A model generated the notes under the pieces. It did no database searches. It worked only from the letters and a program-made list of their open reading frames with translations, and was not told the DNA's origin. Below, one piece after another: positions 7,325-16,941 of a stretch of 64,000 nt of DNA. The stretch covers positions 496,001-560,000 of the forward strand of contig NZ_JAAGPD010000001.1 in assembly GCF_017104565.1 (NCBI RefSeq), given 5' to 3'. Source of the DNA: Paraburkholderia sp. Tr-20389 (GTDB taxonomy: Bacteria; Pseudomonadota; Gammaproteobacteria; Burkholderiales; Burkholderiaceae). The stretch's first letter is position 1. Every line of letters starts with the position of its first letter. Made by a program: the position numbers and the translations under genes.

Positions 7325-9760
7325 TCACTGCATAATCTGCCAACGCAACACGGGATGCGTCGCGCCGGCCGGCATCGCCCATACGCCTGTCGCGCTGAAG
7401 TCATACGACACGAACGAGGCGGCGTTGCTCATCTGCGCAGTCGTCAGTCCGTTCGCATCGGGTATCGTGGTGCCGTATCTGACGCCGATCGTTGCAGCGG
7501 TCGTGTCCCTGTTCCAGTAGACATCGTTCGAGATCGTGCCGGTATTCGTGCGCGCTATCCCGATCGGTTCATAGAACGGCTGCGTGACGAGCCCTGTCGC
7601 GAACGACTGGCTGATCGTCCCTTCGTTGGTCACGACGAGTCCTGCGCCGCCGCACGGCGTACCCGCAGCGCCGCGGCAATAGCCGTAGAGTGTCACGGGC
7701 CCCGTTGCGTACGATCGGCTGATCGTACCCGTGTTGTCGCCGGCGAGTCCGCCGCCGCCCTCGTTGATGTAGCTCGACGACACGACTGACCCGCTGGCAG
7801 AGGACTCGTCGATCAGCCCGTCATTCGCTCCCACCAGTCCGCCGAGCGTGTTGCCCGTGGCCAGCGCGACGCTGCTCGACGAGCGCAGCACCTTGCCTGT
7901 ATTGCCGCCCACAAGCCCACCCGCGATCGTATAGTCGATCGCACTGAAGCCCCCGCTTGTGAGCGTCCCCGATGTGTTGACGCGCAGCACCGTGCCGAAA
8001 TTCTTGCCCGCCAGCATGCCCATGTACGCATACTGGTTCTCACCGAGCGCGCCCGTGCCGTCGATGTTCAGATTGCGCACGATGCCCTGAGTGCCGATCA
8101 CACCGAACAGGCCCACCATCCTGGCATCGTACGGACTGGCGGGCACCCATGGCGCCAGCGTCAACGAACCGATCGTTTTGCCCTGCCCGTCGAATTGCCC
8201 CGTGAAGGGCGTGAGCGGGTTGCCGATCGGCATGTACGAGCCGTCGCGCGTTGCGCTCGCATCGATGTCCTTGCCGAGTGCGTAGTTGCCGGCGAGATCG
8301 CTCGCCATAGCTTCCAGGTCGCTCAGCGAATTGACTAGCCTGTAGCCCGTGAATTGCGACAGCAACCCACTGTAGGCGTCCGGCGTCCATGCCGCGTTGC
8401 CCAGTTGCGTGCCCGCCAGGTAGGTGCCGTTCGTGTCGTAGAACGCGTTGACGAACCCCGTGCTGCGCGACCAGTCGATCACACCGTAATTCACGACCGA
8501 GCCCGCGTTGTCGAGACCCGCGGCATCGGCGCGCAAGCTCAGATTGCCTGCGCCCTGATTGGCGATGGTCGTACCCTGCCCGATCGACACGTTCCCGTAT
8601 GCCGCGAGTGTGAGCGACGCGGCGCCCTGCCACAGCAGACTCGTTACGACGCCCAGATCGCCCGTCGTGCCGCTCGTGCCCGTCGTCGTGATGTCGACGG
8701 ACGTGCCCGCGTTCAGGCTGCGCTGCAGTGCGCGCGCTGCAGCAGCGTCGATCGTGAACGAGGGTGTCGACAGATTCCATTGCGCCGCATGCACTGCGGC
8801 ATCTGAGCCGAATGCCAAGCTGGCGGCTTGCGTGTCGACGATTCCGCCGCTGCTGTCTTCGTTCGTCGCCGTGATCACGCCCGATTGCACGACACGGCCG
8901 CCGTCAGCCAGCAGCCATACATGCCCATCGCGCGTGCCGGTGCCCGTCGCGCGCACGCGTGTACCGCCGCCGGCGAGCGCATAGACGTTGCCATCAGCGG
9001 CTTGCAGGGAGATCTGCGCAGCCTGTATCACGCCCCGGTTGACGACCGTGCCCTGACTGCCCGTCTGCACGAACACCTGCCTGCTGCCTGCTGCGTCCTG
9101 CAGCAGCACCTTGCTGCCCGATGCCAGTTCCGCCGAACCTTGCGGTGCCTGAATATCGCCGGCATTGACGACCGCACGCCGCGCGATCAGGAACACATCG
9201 CCGCCGCTGGAGCCGATCTTGCCGAGATTGATCACGCTTGCGTTCGAATCGCCCGACAGCGTGAGCGCATCGCTGCCCTTCATGAACGCGCAGTTGCACA
9301 CATCGAGTGTCGATGCAACGAAGCGACCGCCCGTGGTGACGACGCCCGACGGACCGATCACGATGCCTTGCGGATTGATCACGTACAGGCTGCCCGTCGC
9401 GCTCAGCCTGCCGAGGATCGCGGACGGCGAGCCGCCCGTCACGCGGTTCAGCGTGGCACCCGTACCGTTGTCGAATGACACGCTGTTGCTTCTGCCGACA
9501 GAGAAACTGTTCCACTCGACGATGCCTCGCGTCGAACCTGGCTGTGTGACGACGAGCGCATTACCCTGGTTCGCGATCGAGCCCGAGCCGGCCACATAGC
9601 GCCCGCCTTGCGGAAGAACGCCTGCCGCCAGTGCGGCTTGTGCGAACGCGAGTTCGGCGAGCGACGCGCCGATCGCAATCAGGAAGTGCAGGAAGTGTGC
9701 TGTGGATGGCTGGCGACGCAATGCGCGCCGAATGGACGGGGCCTGGGCTGCGTGTCGCAT
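7325..9760 (-). CDS. TpsA-type exoprotein with haemagglutination activity N-domain
   Basis: Exoprotein of a two-partner secretion system, 811 residues. The signal peptide ends near AQAALAAG. The TPS secretion domain follows (about residues 50-300) with ATLNRVTGGSPSAILG and the diagnostic LYVINPQGIVIGPSG. The body is a predicted right-handed beta-helix. Near the C-terminus are GLUG-type repeats (GGLVGGNTGKV, GGLVGANDGLI, GGGLAGDNTGTI), ending in ATHPVLRWQIMQ. The ATG at 9760 is preceded by a purine-rich GGGGGA. It is a paralogue of the divergent gene at 10169 and should be secreted by the TpsB encoded at about 12484. No extended signal peptide region, toxin domain or immunity gene is visible. 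Likely role is adhesion or aggregation. Confidence 0.9.
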   Translation of the reverse strand: MRHAAQAPSIRRALRRQPSTAHFLHFLIAIGASLAELAFAQAALAAGVLPQGGRYVAGSGSIANQGNALVVTQPGSTRGIVEWNSFSVGRSNSVSFDNGTGATLNRVTGGSPSAILGRLSATGSLYVINPQGIVIGPSGVVTTGGRFVASTLDVCNCAFMKGSDALTLSGDSNASVINLGKIGSSGGDVFLIARRAVVNAGDIQAPQGSAELASGSKVLLQDAAGSRQVFVQTGSQGTVVNRGVIQAAQISLQAADGNVYALAGGGTRVRATGTGTRDGHVWLLADGGRVVQSGVITATNEDSSGGIVDTQAASLAFGSDAAVHAAQWNLSTPSFTIDAAAARALQRSLNAGTSVDITTTGTSGTTGDLGVVTSLLWQGAASLTLAAYGNVSIGQGTTIANQGAGNLSLRADAAGLDNAGSVVNYGVIDWSRSTGFVNAFYDTNGTYLAGTQLGNAAWTPDAYSGLLSQFTGYRLVNSLSDLEAMASDLAGNYALGKDIDASATRDGSYMPIGNPLTPFTGQFDGQGKTIGSLTLAPWVPASPYDARMVGLFGVIGTQGIVRNLNIDGTGALGENQYAYMGMLAGKNFGTVLRVNTSGTLTSGGFSAIDYTIAGGLVGGNTGKVLRSSSSVALATGNTLGGLVGANDGLIDESSASGSVVSSSYINEGGGGLAGDNTGTISRSYATGPVTLYGYCRGAAGTPCGGAGLVVTNEGTISQSFATGLVTQPFYEPIGIARTNTGTISNDVYWNRDTTAATIGVRYGTTIPDANGLTTAQMSNAASFVSYDFSATGVWAMPAGATHPVLRWQIMQ

Positions 9761-10168
9761 ACATCCCCCTTTCCGCTCGTGCGCGGAATGGCTGCCGGCG
9801 ACCCGCGAGGCCGACCGGACACGCATCAGTCGCGGCGTATGAACAATACGCAGTGGGCGCCGCGAGAGCGCGTCAAGACCTCAACGTTTCGCGCCATTTT
9901 CACGGTGTTTTGGTGCCTGCCCGTTCCGACGCGGCGCATCTGATTCACCGCGCATAGTGGCCCAAAGCGCGGAACTTTAGGCGCGAAACGCTGATATCCG
10001 GCGCGATGCGAAACGATTCGTAAGCAGAAAGCGTCTGCCACAATACCGCTGACCGCGAAGGCTCCGGCGCGCCAACGATACCCGCCATCAGTGATCCGGC
10101 CTCCATCACAACAGGTATCGTGCACACGTTGTTCTTTGTGGCCGATACCGATAGCCAGGGACACAACC
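9761..10168. promoter_or_regulatory. shared intergenic region between divergent tpsA genes
   Basis: 408 bases separating two divergent tpsA genes; both promoters must lie here. I could not assign a confident -35/-10 pair. No open frame with coding character is present. Confidence 0.4.
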
Positions 10169-12448
10169 ATGATCACAAATCAACGGCTGGTATCGCACGC
10201 TTGTGGCGCCCGACGCAATTCGAATGGGCCTTCTCTCTCCGCTAGTTCCTTCCACTCGATCAACACCTTGCGCGTCGCCGCCATGCTGGCGTTCTTTTGC
10301 GCGGCATCCGCGCATGCTGCCGGCCCGCTGCCTGCGGGCGGGCGCTTCGTCGGCGGCAACGGATCGATAGCCACGAACGGTTCGACACTGACGGTCAATC
10401 AATCGACGGGACGCGCAGTCGTCAACTGGGACAGCTTCTCGATCGGCAACGGCAACCAGGTCGTGTTCGCCAACGGCAGCGGCGCAACGCTCAACCGCGT
10501 CACGGGTGGCAAGCCGTCCGCCATCCTCGGCACACTCAAGGCCAGCGGCAGCGTGTACCTGATCAATCCGCAAGGCATCGTCGTCGGACCGCAGGGTGTG
10601 ATCGCCACCAACGGGCGCTTCGTTGCATCCACACTCGACACCGACCCCGTCGCCTTCATGAACGGCGGACCGCTGGTGCTGGCAGGCGATTCGAACGCGA
10701 GCATCGTCAACCTCGGCAAGATTTCCTCGACTGGCGGCGACGTCTTTCTGATTGCGCACAGTGCGATCATGAACGACGGCACGATCAGCGCACCCAACGG
10801 AACAGCCGAACTCGCCGTGGCGAAGCAGGTATTGCTGCAGGATTCGTCGACGGGCAAACAGGTGTTCGTGCAGTCCGGCGCGGGCGGCATGCTGGCCAAT
10901 ATGGGCACGATCCAGGCGGCGCAGGTCAGCCTGCAATCCGTCGACGGCAACATCTACGCGCTGGCGGGCAATCACGAGGCCATTCGCGCGACGGGCACGG
11001 CCACGCGCGACGGCCATGTCTGGCTCGTCGCCGAGCACGGCACCGTGCGGCCCGGCGGTGTCATCGACGCAGCCGGCGGCACCGTCGACATGAACGCGAA
11101 CACGCTCGCGTTTCCCAAAGGCGGCACGTCAGTCGACGCAAAGCAGTGGAACATCTCGACCCCGACGTTCACCGTCGATCAAGCGGCCGCAAGCGCGCTG
11201 TCGCAAGGGCTCGGCAACGGCACCTCAGTCAGGCTGCAAACGACGGGCGCGAACGGCAGCAGCGGCGATCTCAACGTCGATACGGGCATCCACTGGCAAG
11301 GAGGCGCATCGCTGACGCTCGCCGCATATCACACGTTGACGCTTGGCTCCAATGCAACGCTCGCCAATCAGGGCAGCGGCAACCTGACACTGCGCGCCGA
11401 TGCCGCCAGTCTCGACAACGCAGGCTCGGTCGTGAATCACGGCGTGATCGACTGGTCGCATAGCACGGGCATCGTCAATGCGCTGTACGACATGAACGGC
11501 AGCTACAGTGCGGGCACGCTGCTCGGCAATCCCGCATGGACGCCCGCGCCTTCGAGCGGCCAGCTCGCGCAGATCACCGGCTACAAGCTGGTCAACAACG
11601 TGAACGATCTGGAGAACATCAGGCAGGACCTGGCGGGCAATTACGCGCTAGGCACCGATATCGATGCGACAGGCCATACGTTCACACCGATCGGCAACCA
11701 CACCACGCCGTTCACAGGACAGTTCGACGGCATGTGGCACAGCGTCTCCAACGCCACCATCAACATCGACGATTTCAGCAAGGACTACTCGGCGGGACTG
11801 TTCGGCGTGGTGGGATCGGCGGGCGTGCTGCGCGATGTCGGTATCGAGAATGGCGTTGTGTCGACGAGCAACCAGGGCAGCGGCATTCTCGCCGGCATCA
11901 ACCAGGGCGTCATCGCATACGCGCATACCTCGGGCCGCGCAGGCGAAGTCGAGCAGAACGGCACGGACTTCGGCGGAGTGGTCGGCAGAAACGAAGGCAC
12001 CGTCGAACGCTCATGGAGCAGCGCGACGATATCGGGCTCCGATGCGAACGGCGGACTCGTCGGCTACAACCTCGGCACGATCACGCAATCGTATGCAACG
12101 GGCGCGGTGAGTCCCGTTTTCTCCACGGGATTCGGCGGCGGACTCGTGGGCATCAACGAGGGAACGGTCAGCGAGTCGTTCGCGACGGGTGCCGTGCAGA
12201 CCCGCTCGATGCCGACGCATGGCGTCATCGCCTTCGGTTCCGGCACGCTCGCCCCCGACGTGTACTGGAACAGGGAGACCACGGGGCAAAGCGCGAGCGG
12301 CGGCGATCTGCCGCCCGCCAACGGACTGACCACCGCGCAGATGAGCGACCCGGCGAGCTTCGCGGGCTACGACTTCGGGCCGAACGGCATCTGGCTCATG
12401 CCGGCAGGCGCCACGCATCCTGTGTTGCGGCAACCTGCCGAACAGTAG
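10169..12448 (+). CDS. TpsA-type exoprotein, second paralogue
   Basis: 759-residue paralogue of the divergent tpsA. The signal peptide ends near AASAHAAG. The TPS domain carries ATLNRVTGGKPSAILG and VYLINPQGIVVGPQG. A beta-helical body follows, with GLUG-like repeats (GGVVGRNEGTV, GGLVGYNLGTI, GGGLVGINEGTV), ending in ATHPVLRQPAEQ. The ATG at 10169 has an AGGGA about 7 bases upstream; an in-frame extension to 10091 lacks a signal. The TpsB gene follows within about 10-40 bases, so this is the tpsA cotranscribed with its pore. Sequence agreement with the other paralogue is strongest in the TPS domain and the last 60 residues. Confidence 0.9.
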   Translation: MITNQRLVSHACGARRNSNGPSLSASSFHSINTLRVAAMLAFFCAASAHAAGPLPAGGRFVGGNGSIATNGSTLTVNQSTGRAVVNWDSFSIGNGNQVVFANGSGATLNRVTGGKPSAILGTLKASGSVYLINPQGIVVGPQGVIATNGRFVASTLDTDPVAFMNGGPLVLAGDSNASIVNLGKISSTGGDVFLIAHSAIMNDGTISAPNGTAELAVAKQVLLQDSSTGKQVFVQSGAGGMLANMGTIQAAQVSLQSVDGNIYALAGNHEAIRATGTATRDGHVWLVAEHGTVRPGGVIDAAGGTVDMNANTLAFPKGGTSVDAKQWNISTPTFTVDQAAASALSQGLGNGTSVRLQTTGANGSSGDLNVDTGIHWQGGASLTLAAYHTLTLGSNATLANQGSGNLTLRADAASLDNAGSVVNHGVIDWSHSTGIVNALYDMNGSYSAGTLLGNPAWTPAPSSGQLAQITGYKLVNNVNDLENIRQDLAGNYALGTDIDATGHTFTPIGNHTTPFTGQFDGMWHSVSNATINIDDFSKDYSAGLFGVVGSAGVLRDVGIENGVVSTSNQGSGILAGINQGVIAYAHTSGRAGEVEQNGTDFGGVVGRNEGTVERSWSSATISGSDANGGLVGYNLGTITQSYATGAVSPVFSTGFGGGLVGINEGTVSESFATGAVQTRSMPTHGVIAFGSGTLAPDVYWNRETTGQSASGGDLPPANGLTTAQMSDPASFAGYDFGPNGIWLMPAGATHPVLRQPAEQ

Positions 12449-12483
12449 CCGAGCCCTTGCTTTCTTCAACGCATCAGCCGCCG

Positions 12484-14262
12484 GTGTTCGGCTGCGCAAA
12501 AAGCAGCCGGTGTCACGCGTTCGACGCCATACGATGGCTCATCGTCGCATCGTGTGCGGCGGCGGCCGTGCATGGTTCGCCTGCGGCAGCCCAGGCGTGG
12601 CGCGACGTCGCGCCACAGCCTGCACTGCAGCCGCCGCGCAGCGCGCCGTCGAAGCCTCGAACGCAAACACAAAACGACGCGGCAAAGGTCGCCGTCGAGC
12701 GGCTCACGGGACTCGTGTTCGAACCGGCCGGCGTGTCCTCCACCGCGCCGTCAACGTCGCAACAGCGCGTCATTGCACAGGCACTGCCCGTACTGGACGC
12801 GGACTTTCTGCAAAACTTCACAGCCGATCTCGACAAGCCGCTCACTTTCGGCCGGCTCGCCGAAATACGGCAGGCCGTGATCGAGCGCTACCGGCGCGCG
12901 GGCAAGCCGCTCGTCGATGTCTATGTGCCGGAGCAGGACGTCAGCGCGGGCGTCGTGCGCATCGACATCGCCGAGTTCAGGCTGGGCCGTGTGCGCGCGA
13001 ACGGCAACCGTTACTTTTCGAGCGGGCTGCTCGAACGCGAGATGCCGCTCGCGTCCGGCGAGCCGATCCTCCAGGCGGATGTCTCGCTCGGACTCGCCGT
13101 GCTCAACGCGAATCCGTATCGCCGGGTGGATGCGATATTCGCACCCGGCGAAGGGACGAACACGACCGACGTCGTGCTGCAGACGGATGATCGCCTGCCG
13201 TTGCGCGCCAACGCGGGCTATGACAACCAGGGCGTGCCGTCCCTCGGACGCGACCGGTTCTTTGCCGGCTTCGGTTACGGCAACCTCTTCGGTCTCGATC
13301 AACAGATCGCGTATCAGTTCACGGCCAGCAACGACTTCGTCAGCGGCAATCCGGATATCGAAGGACGGCCGAACCGTGCGCGCTTCATGGCGCACGCGTT
13401 CAGCTACGTCGCGCCGCTGCCGTGGCTCGACAGCATCGAGTTCTTCGGTGTGTACGCGCAGAGCACGCCACGGCTGCCTGACACGTATGGGCAAACGGGC
13501 ATTTCCGCGCAGTTCAGCATGCGCTACGACTGGCGTCTGCCGTCGACGGGCGACTGGACGCAGTTGGTCCAGTTCGGTTACGACTTCAAGCGCAGCAACA
13601 ACGATCTGGAATTCGGCGGCTTTCAGGTGTTCAACTCGAACACGCATATCCATCAGTTCGTGGCCGTCTACGACATCAGCCAGCAGAAGGACGCCGGTAC
13701 GGCGCACGCTGCCGCCACCTTCGTTGCGAGTCCGGGCGGTCTCGACGGCGACAACAGCGACGCCGCATTCAATACGGCGCGTCAAGGCGCGACCGCCCGT
13801 TACACGTACCTGCAACTGACGGGATCGGACGCGTTCGCGCTCGGCCGAGGCTTCACGCTGGCGGCGAACGGCACGTTTCAATGGACGCCCGACACGCTGC
13901 TGCCAAGCGAAGAAATCGGGCTCGGCGGCGAGACCAGCGTGCGAGGCTACGATCCCTATGTGGTGCTCGGCGACCGCGGCTGGAACGTGCAGGCCGAGTT
14001 GCGCACGCCCGCTTTCGCCATCGGCACGAGCGATGTCCTCGTGCAGCCATTCGTCTTCTTCGATGCCGGGCGCGTCTGGACCCGCATCGACCAGCCAGCG
14101 GAATACAACCCAGGGATGCTCGCGAGTGCCGGTGCGGGGGTGCGCTTCAGATGGTCGCGCTTCGCCGACTTCCGCTGCACCTATGCCGCGCCTTTGCGTG
14201 CGGCGACGCAGGATGGATCGAAGGCGCCGATGGTGATGCTGTATCTGTCGATCGGAACGTGA
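12484..14262 (+). CDS. TpsB outer-membrane pore (ShlB/FhaC/HecB family)
   Basis: Outer-membrane transporter that recognises the TPS domain of TpsA and exports it. The frame contains a signal peptide (WLIVASCAAAAV ... PAAAQA), a POTRA region (FGRLAEIRQAVIERYRRAG, then VDVYVPEQDVSAGVVRIDIA) and a 16-strand barrel of the ShlB type with the conserved lid-lock motif VRGY (TSVRGYDPYVV). No ATG starts the frame near the signal peptide. GTG at 12484 is used here and TTG at 12457 is the alternative; neither has a clear Shine-Dalgarno, so translational coupling to tpsA (stop at 12448) is likely. About 590 residues, normal for the family. Only one TpsB serves two TpsA genes in this window. Confidence 0.87.
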   Translation: MFGCAKSSRCHAFDAIRWLIVASCAAAAVHGSPAAAQAWRDVAPQPALQPPRSAPSKPRTQTQNDAAKVAVERLTGLVFEPAGVSSTAPSTSQQRVIAQALPVLDADFLQNFTADLDKPLTFGRLAEIRQAVIERYRRAGKPLVDVYVPEQDVSAGVVRIDIAEFRLGRVRANGNRYFSSGLLEREMPLASGEPILQADVSLGLAVLNANPYRRVDAIFAPGEGTNTTDVVLQTDDRLPLRANAGYDNQGVPSLGRDRFFAGFGYGNLFGLDQQIAYQFTASNDFVSGNPDIEGRPNRARFMAHAFSYVAPLPWLDSIEFFGVYAQSTPRLPDTYGQTGISAQFSMRYDWRLPSTGDWTQLVQFGYDFKRSNNDLEFGGFQVFNSNTHIHQFVAVYDISQQKDAGTAHAAATFVASPGGLDGDNSDAAFNTARQGATARYTYLQLTGSDAFALGRGFTLAANGTFQWTPDTLLPSEEIGLGGETSVRGYDPYVVLGDRGWNVQAELRTPAFAIGTSDVLVQPFVFFDAGRVWTRIDQPAEYNPGMLASAGAGVRFRWSRFADFRCTYAAPLRAATQDGSKAPMVMLYLSIGT

Positions 14263-14264
14263 CA

Positions 14265-14296
14265 TGTCCGCGTTGCGCGCCTACGCAACGCGGACA
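14265..14296. terminator. hairpin between convergent tpsB and binding-protein genes
   Basis: Perfect 13-base stem TGTCCGCGTTGCG / CGCAACGCGGACA with a 6-base loop, placed directly after the tpsB stop and before the end of the minus-strand gene. No long T-tract, but the position between convergent genes fits a bidirectional terminator. Confidence 0.6.
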
Positions 14297-14313
14297 CGCA
14301 TCGTGTAGACGCA

Positions 14314-15096
14314 TCACTTGCCGTACATATCGAACGAAAAGTACTTCGCTTCGATTTTCTTGTACGTGCCGTCGCGCAGAATTTCGTTGATCGCGACATT
14401 CAGCGCGTCGCGCAGATCGCTGTCGGATTTGCGCACGCCGGCGGCATCGCCGTCGCCCATGATCTTCGGGTCATAGACCACGTCCCCGGCGAACGCGAAG
14501 CCCTTGCCGCCCGGCGTGTCGAGAAAGCCCAGCTTGCCCTGCACGGCATCCATCAGCACGGCGTCGACGCGCCCCGTGCCCAGATCCGCGTAGGCCTGAT
14601 CGTAGTTCTGGTACGGCACCACCTCGACGTTCGCCGCCGCCCACTTCTCGCGCGCATAGGTTTCCTGCACCGTGCCCTGCTGAACGGCGACGCGCTTGTG
14701 CGCGAGCTTTGCGCCATCGGGCAGCAGGCCCGAGCCTTCGCGCGCGATCAGCCGGGTCTGGTTGCGATACAGGCGATCCGTGAAATCGATCTGTTCGCGG
14801 CGCTTCTGCGTGGCCGCCATCGACGACAGGATCACGTCGAACTTGCGCGCCTGCAGCCCCGGAATAAGACCGTCGAAGCTGCTTTGCACCCACACGCATT
14901 TCGCCTTCAGCTTCGCGCACAGCGCGTTGCCGAGATCGACGTCGAAGCCGACCACGGCGCCGCTCGTCGACAGCGATTCGAACGGAGGATAGGTCGGATC
15001 GATGCCGACACGTATGGTCTGCCATTCTTTCGCCGATGCGGCGCAGGCCAGCGCCATCGATACAGCCGCTACCGCCACTTTCAAGCTACGTTTCAT
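14314..15096 (-). CDS. amino-acid-type ABC transporter substrate-binding protein
   Basis: Periplasmic binding protein of family 3, 260 residues. The signal peptide MKRSLKVAVAAVSMALACAA ends near SAK; the mature part starts EWQTIRVGIDPTYPPFES and contains GFDVDLGNALC, the usual ligand-pocket opening. The ATG at 15096 follows GGAG by 7 bases. It is the last gene of the left-reading group that begins with the HcnABC-like dehydrogenase, so it probably delivers the substrate of that enzyme, such as an opine or a cyclic/D-amino acid. No permease or ATPase gene is adjacent, so the membrane parts must be elsewhere. Confidence 0.85.
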   Translation of the reverse strand: MKRSLKVAVAAVSMALACAASAKEWQTIRVGIDPTYPPFESLSTSGAVVGFDVDLGNALCAKLKAKCVWVQSSFDGLIPGLQARKFDVILSSMAATQKRREQIDFTDRLYRNQTRLIAREGSGLLPDGAKLAHKRVAVQQGTVQETYAREKWAAANVEVVPYQNYDQAYADLGTGRVDAVLMDAVQGKLGFLDTPGGKGFAFAGDVVYDPKIMGDGDAAGVRKSDSDLRDALNVAINEILRDGTYKKIEAKYFSFDMYGK

Positions 15097-15175
15097 CACA
15101 GCACTCCACGCCAGAGGTTTAAAGGCTTCAAGGTCGTCAGCCAACGTCGCATTCGCCCAGCCACAATCACGCACT

Positions 15176-16651
15176 TCAACTTGGAAACTCGCCACGCGCG
15201 ACGCCCGCATCGGCGGGCAGAGCCTGCGCCAGTTGCGCGATCGTCACCGGCTTGATCGGCGCGCGAATCCGGTAGTAGCCGACATCCTCGGGCTTCCGGG
15301 CCTGCACGCTCGCGATCACTTCGGCGACCGTCGACCCGCACCAGCGGCCTTGACATGGGCCCATGCCGCAACGCGAGAACGCCTTCATCTGGTTCGGTCC
15401 CATGCAGCCTTGCGCGGCGATACGGCGAATCTCGCCTGCCGTCACCTCCTCGCAGCGGCAGACGATCACATCGTCTGCGGGAAGACGTGACGCGTGCGGC
15501 GGTGTATAGAGCGCATCCAGCAGCGGACGCACGGTCAGATGACGGTTCAATGCTGCGCGCGGCGCGCGGCTCGCGCGATCCCGTGCGGACATATCGAGTG
15601 CGCCGAGCCGCGCGGCAATATCGAGCGCGGCAAGCATGCCCGCCCACGTCGCGGCCTGAGCACCCGCGATCCCGGCGCCGTCGCCGGCTATCCACACATG
15701 CTCGACGTTGCTGCGTCCCCATGCGTCGGTCCGTGGACGCCAGCACGCCGAGTTCGCATCCCATTCGTGTGCGCAACCCGTCGCGCGCGCGAGATTCGTC
15801 GATGGAATCACCCCCTGGTGCAGCAGCACGAGCGACGCGTCGAGCCGATGCGCGTTGCCCTTGCCGTCGATGAAGCGAACGCCGCGCGCCTGCGTATCGC
15901 CGATGACTTCGACATCGCGCGCATGACGATGAATCGCGATGCCCGCACGACGCACCGTGCGCATCATGCGCCAGCCCTTGAGCAGATAATCGGCGGCCCT
16001 GAGCGCGCGCGGCACGTGGCGCAGCGCATCGGCATAGACGTTCGACGGCGTCGTGTCGACGATGGCGCCGATGCGTCGGCCCGCGTTCAGCAACTGTGAA
16101 GCGAACAGCCACAGCAGCGGCCCGCTGCCGACCAGCACGGTCTGTGCGCACGGCACGAGCCCTGCCGACTTGAACGCGGATTGCGCAGCGGCGACGCCCA
16201 TCACGCCAGGCAGCGTCCAGCCGCGAATGGGCCACGGACGCTCCTGCGCGCCCGTGGCGATCAGGACGGCGCGTGCGTGCACGGCGAGCGTACCCGCGTC
16301 GACGGACGCGCCGGCGACGTCGGCAGAATTGCCGCGCGTGAGCATCGCCACGGCTTCCGTCCCGCCCGCATACGGCTCGTTCGCAATCTGCCAGACGAGC
16401 GTCTGCGGCAGATACTGCGCGCCACAGGCGCGAAAGCGCTCGATCAGCGGGCGTCCCGCCGCATAGTCTTTGCCGAGCGCCGACGTATCTCGCAGCGGCG
16501 ACGTCGCCGCGTCGCGATAGATCTGGCCGCCTGGCGCATGGCCTTCATCGGCGAGCACGACCGACAGCCCGCGTTCGCGCGCCTCGCAGGCTGCCGCCAT
16601 CCCTGCCGGCCCCGCGCCGACGATCAGCAGATCGCTTCGTAGATCCGTCAT
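15176..16651 (-). CDS. FAD/NAD(P)-binding oxidoreductase, HcnB-like alpha subunit
   Basis: 491-residue flavoprotein, large subunit of a three-part amine/imino-acid dehydrogenase like hydrogen cyanide synthase B, opine oxidase A or D-hydroxyproline dehydrogenase. The FAD motif GAGPAGMAAACEARERG is at about residues 11-27 and a second dinucleotide motif (VGSGPL) lies mid-protein. The C-terminus has a BFD-like [2Fe-2S] domain with CRCEEVTAGEIRR and CGMGPCQGRWCG. Its ATG at 16651 overlaps the TGA of the ferredoxin-like gene (ATGA), showing translational coupling. Neighbours supply the small Fe-S subunit and the catalytic flavin subunit. Confidence 0.87.
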   Translation of the reverse strand: MTDLRSDLLIVGAGPAGMAAACEARERGLSVVLADEGHAPGGQIYRDAATSPLRDTSALGKDYAAGRPLIERFRACGAQYLPQTLVWQIANEPYAGGTEAVAMLTRGNSADVAGASVDAGTLAVHARAVLIATGAQERPWPIRGWTLPGVMGVAAAQSAFKSAGLVPCAQTVLVGSGPLLWLFASQLLNAGRRIGAIVDTTPSNVYADALRHVPRALRAADYLLKGWRMMRTVRRAGIAIHRHARDVEVIGDTQARGVRFIDGKGNAHRLDASLVLLHQGVIPSTNLARATGCAHEWDANSACWRPRTDAWGRSNVEHVWIAGDGAGIAGAQAATWAGMLAALDIAARLGALDMSARDRASRAPRAALNRHLTVRPLLDALYTPPHASRLPADDVIVCRCEEVTAGEIRRIAAQGCMGPNQMKAFSRCGMGPCQGRWCGSTVAEVIASVQARKPEDVGYYRIRAPIKPVTIAQLAQALPADAGVARGEFPS

Positions 16652-16941
16652 GCGAGCCTCGCCTTGCCATGCATCGAACGCACGCGCATGCCTGCTGCCA
16701 CACGCGTCATGCAGGCCTGCACGTTCGGCACGCCGTCCACCTCCACGAGGCACTCGAAACACACGCCCATCATGCAGAACGGCCCACGCGGCGCACCGCT
16801 GACGGCCGAAGTGCGGCATGTCATCTGTCCATTCGCGAGCAGCGCGGCGGCAACCGTGAAGTGTGCGGGTACGCGCAACGCGTTGCCGTCGATCTCGATG
16901 TCGACGGCCGCCTCCGACGTCAGTTCCAGTACGTCAAACAT
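16648..16941 (-). CDS. (2Fe-2S)-binding small subunit, HcnA-like
   Basis: 97 residues. Carries the plant-type ferredoxin cluster pattern CMMGVCFECLV plus a fourth Cys in VQACMTR. It is the electron-transfer subunit of the HcnABC-type complex. The start overlaps the end of the upstream gene by 8 bases, and its stop overlaps the start of the HcnB-like gene by 4 bases. The three subunits are therefore encoded as one tightly coupled unit. Confidence 0.87.
   Translation of the reverse strand: MFDVLELTSEAAVDIEIDGNALRVPAHFTVAAALLANGQMTCRTSAVSGAPRGPFCMMGVCFECLVEVDGVPNVQACMTRVAAGMRVRSMHGKARLA

Noticed and set aside
7325-12448. The TpsA genes as contact-dependent inhibition toxins (CdiA)
   Set aside because: Both end in GLUG repeats and a shared tail without a toxin domain, are too short, and no immunity gene follows.
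11536-12456. Long plus-strand open frame running into the TpsB sequence from within tpsA
   Set aside because: It overlaps the second tpsA in another frame and is Arg-rich, as expected from high-GC shadow frames. The real TpsB begins only with the signal peptide near 12484.
12751-14265. 504-codon open frame antisense to tpsB
   Set aside because: Shadow of the barrel-coding sequence, no recognisable features.
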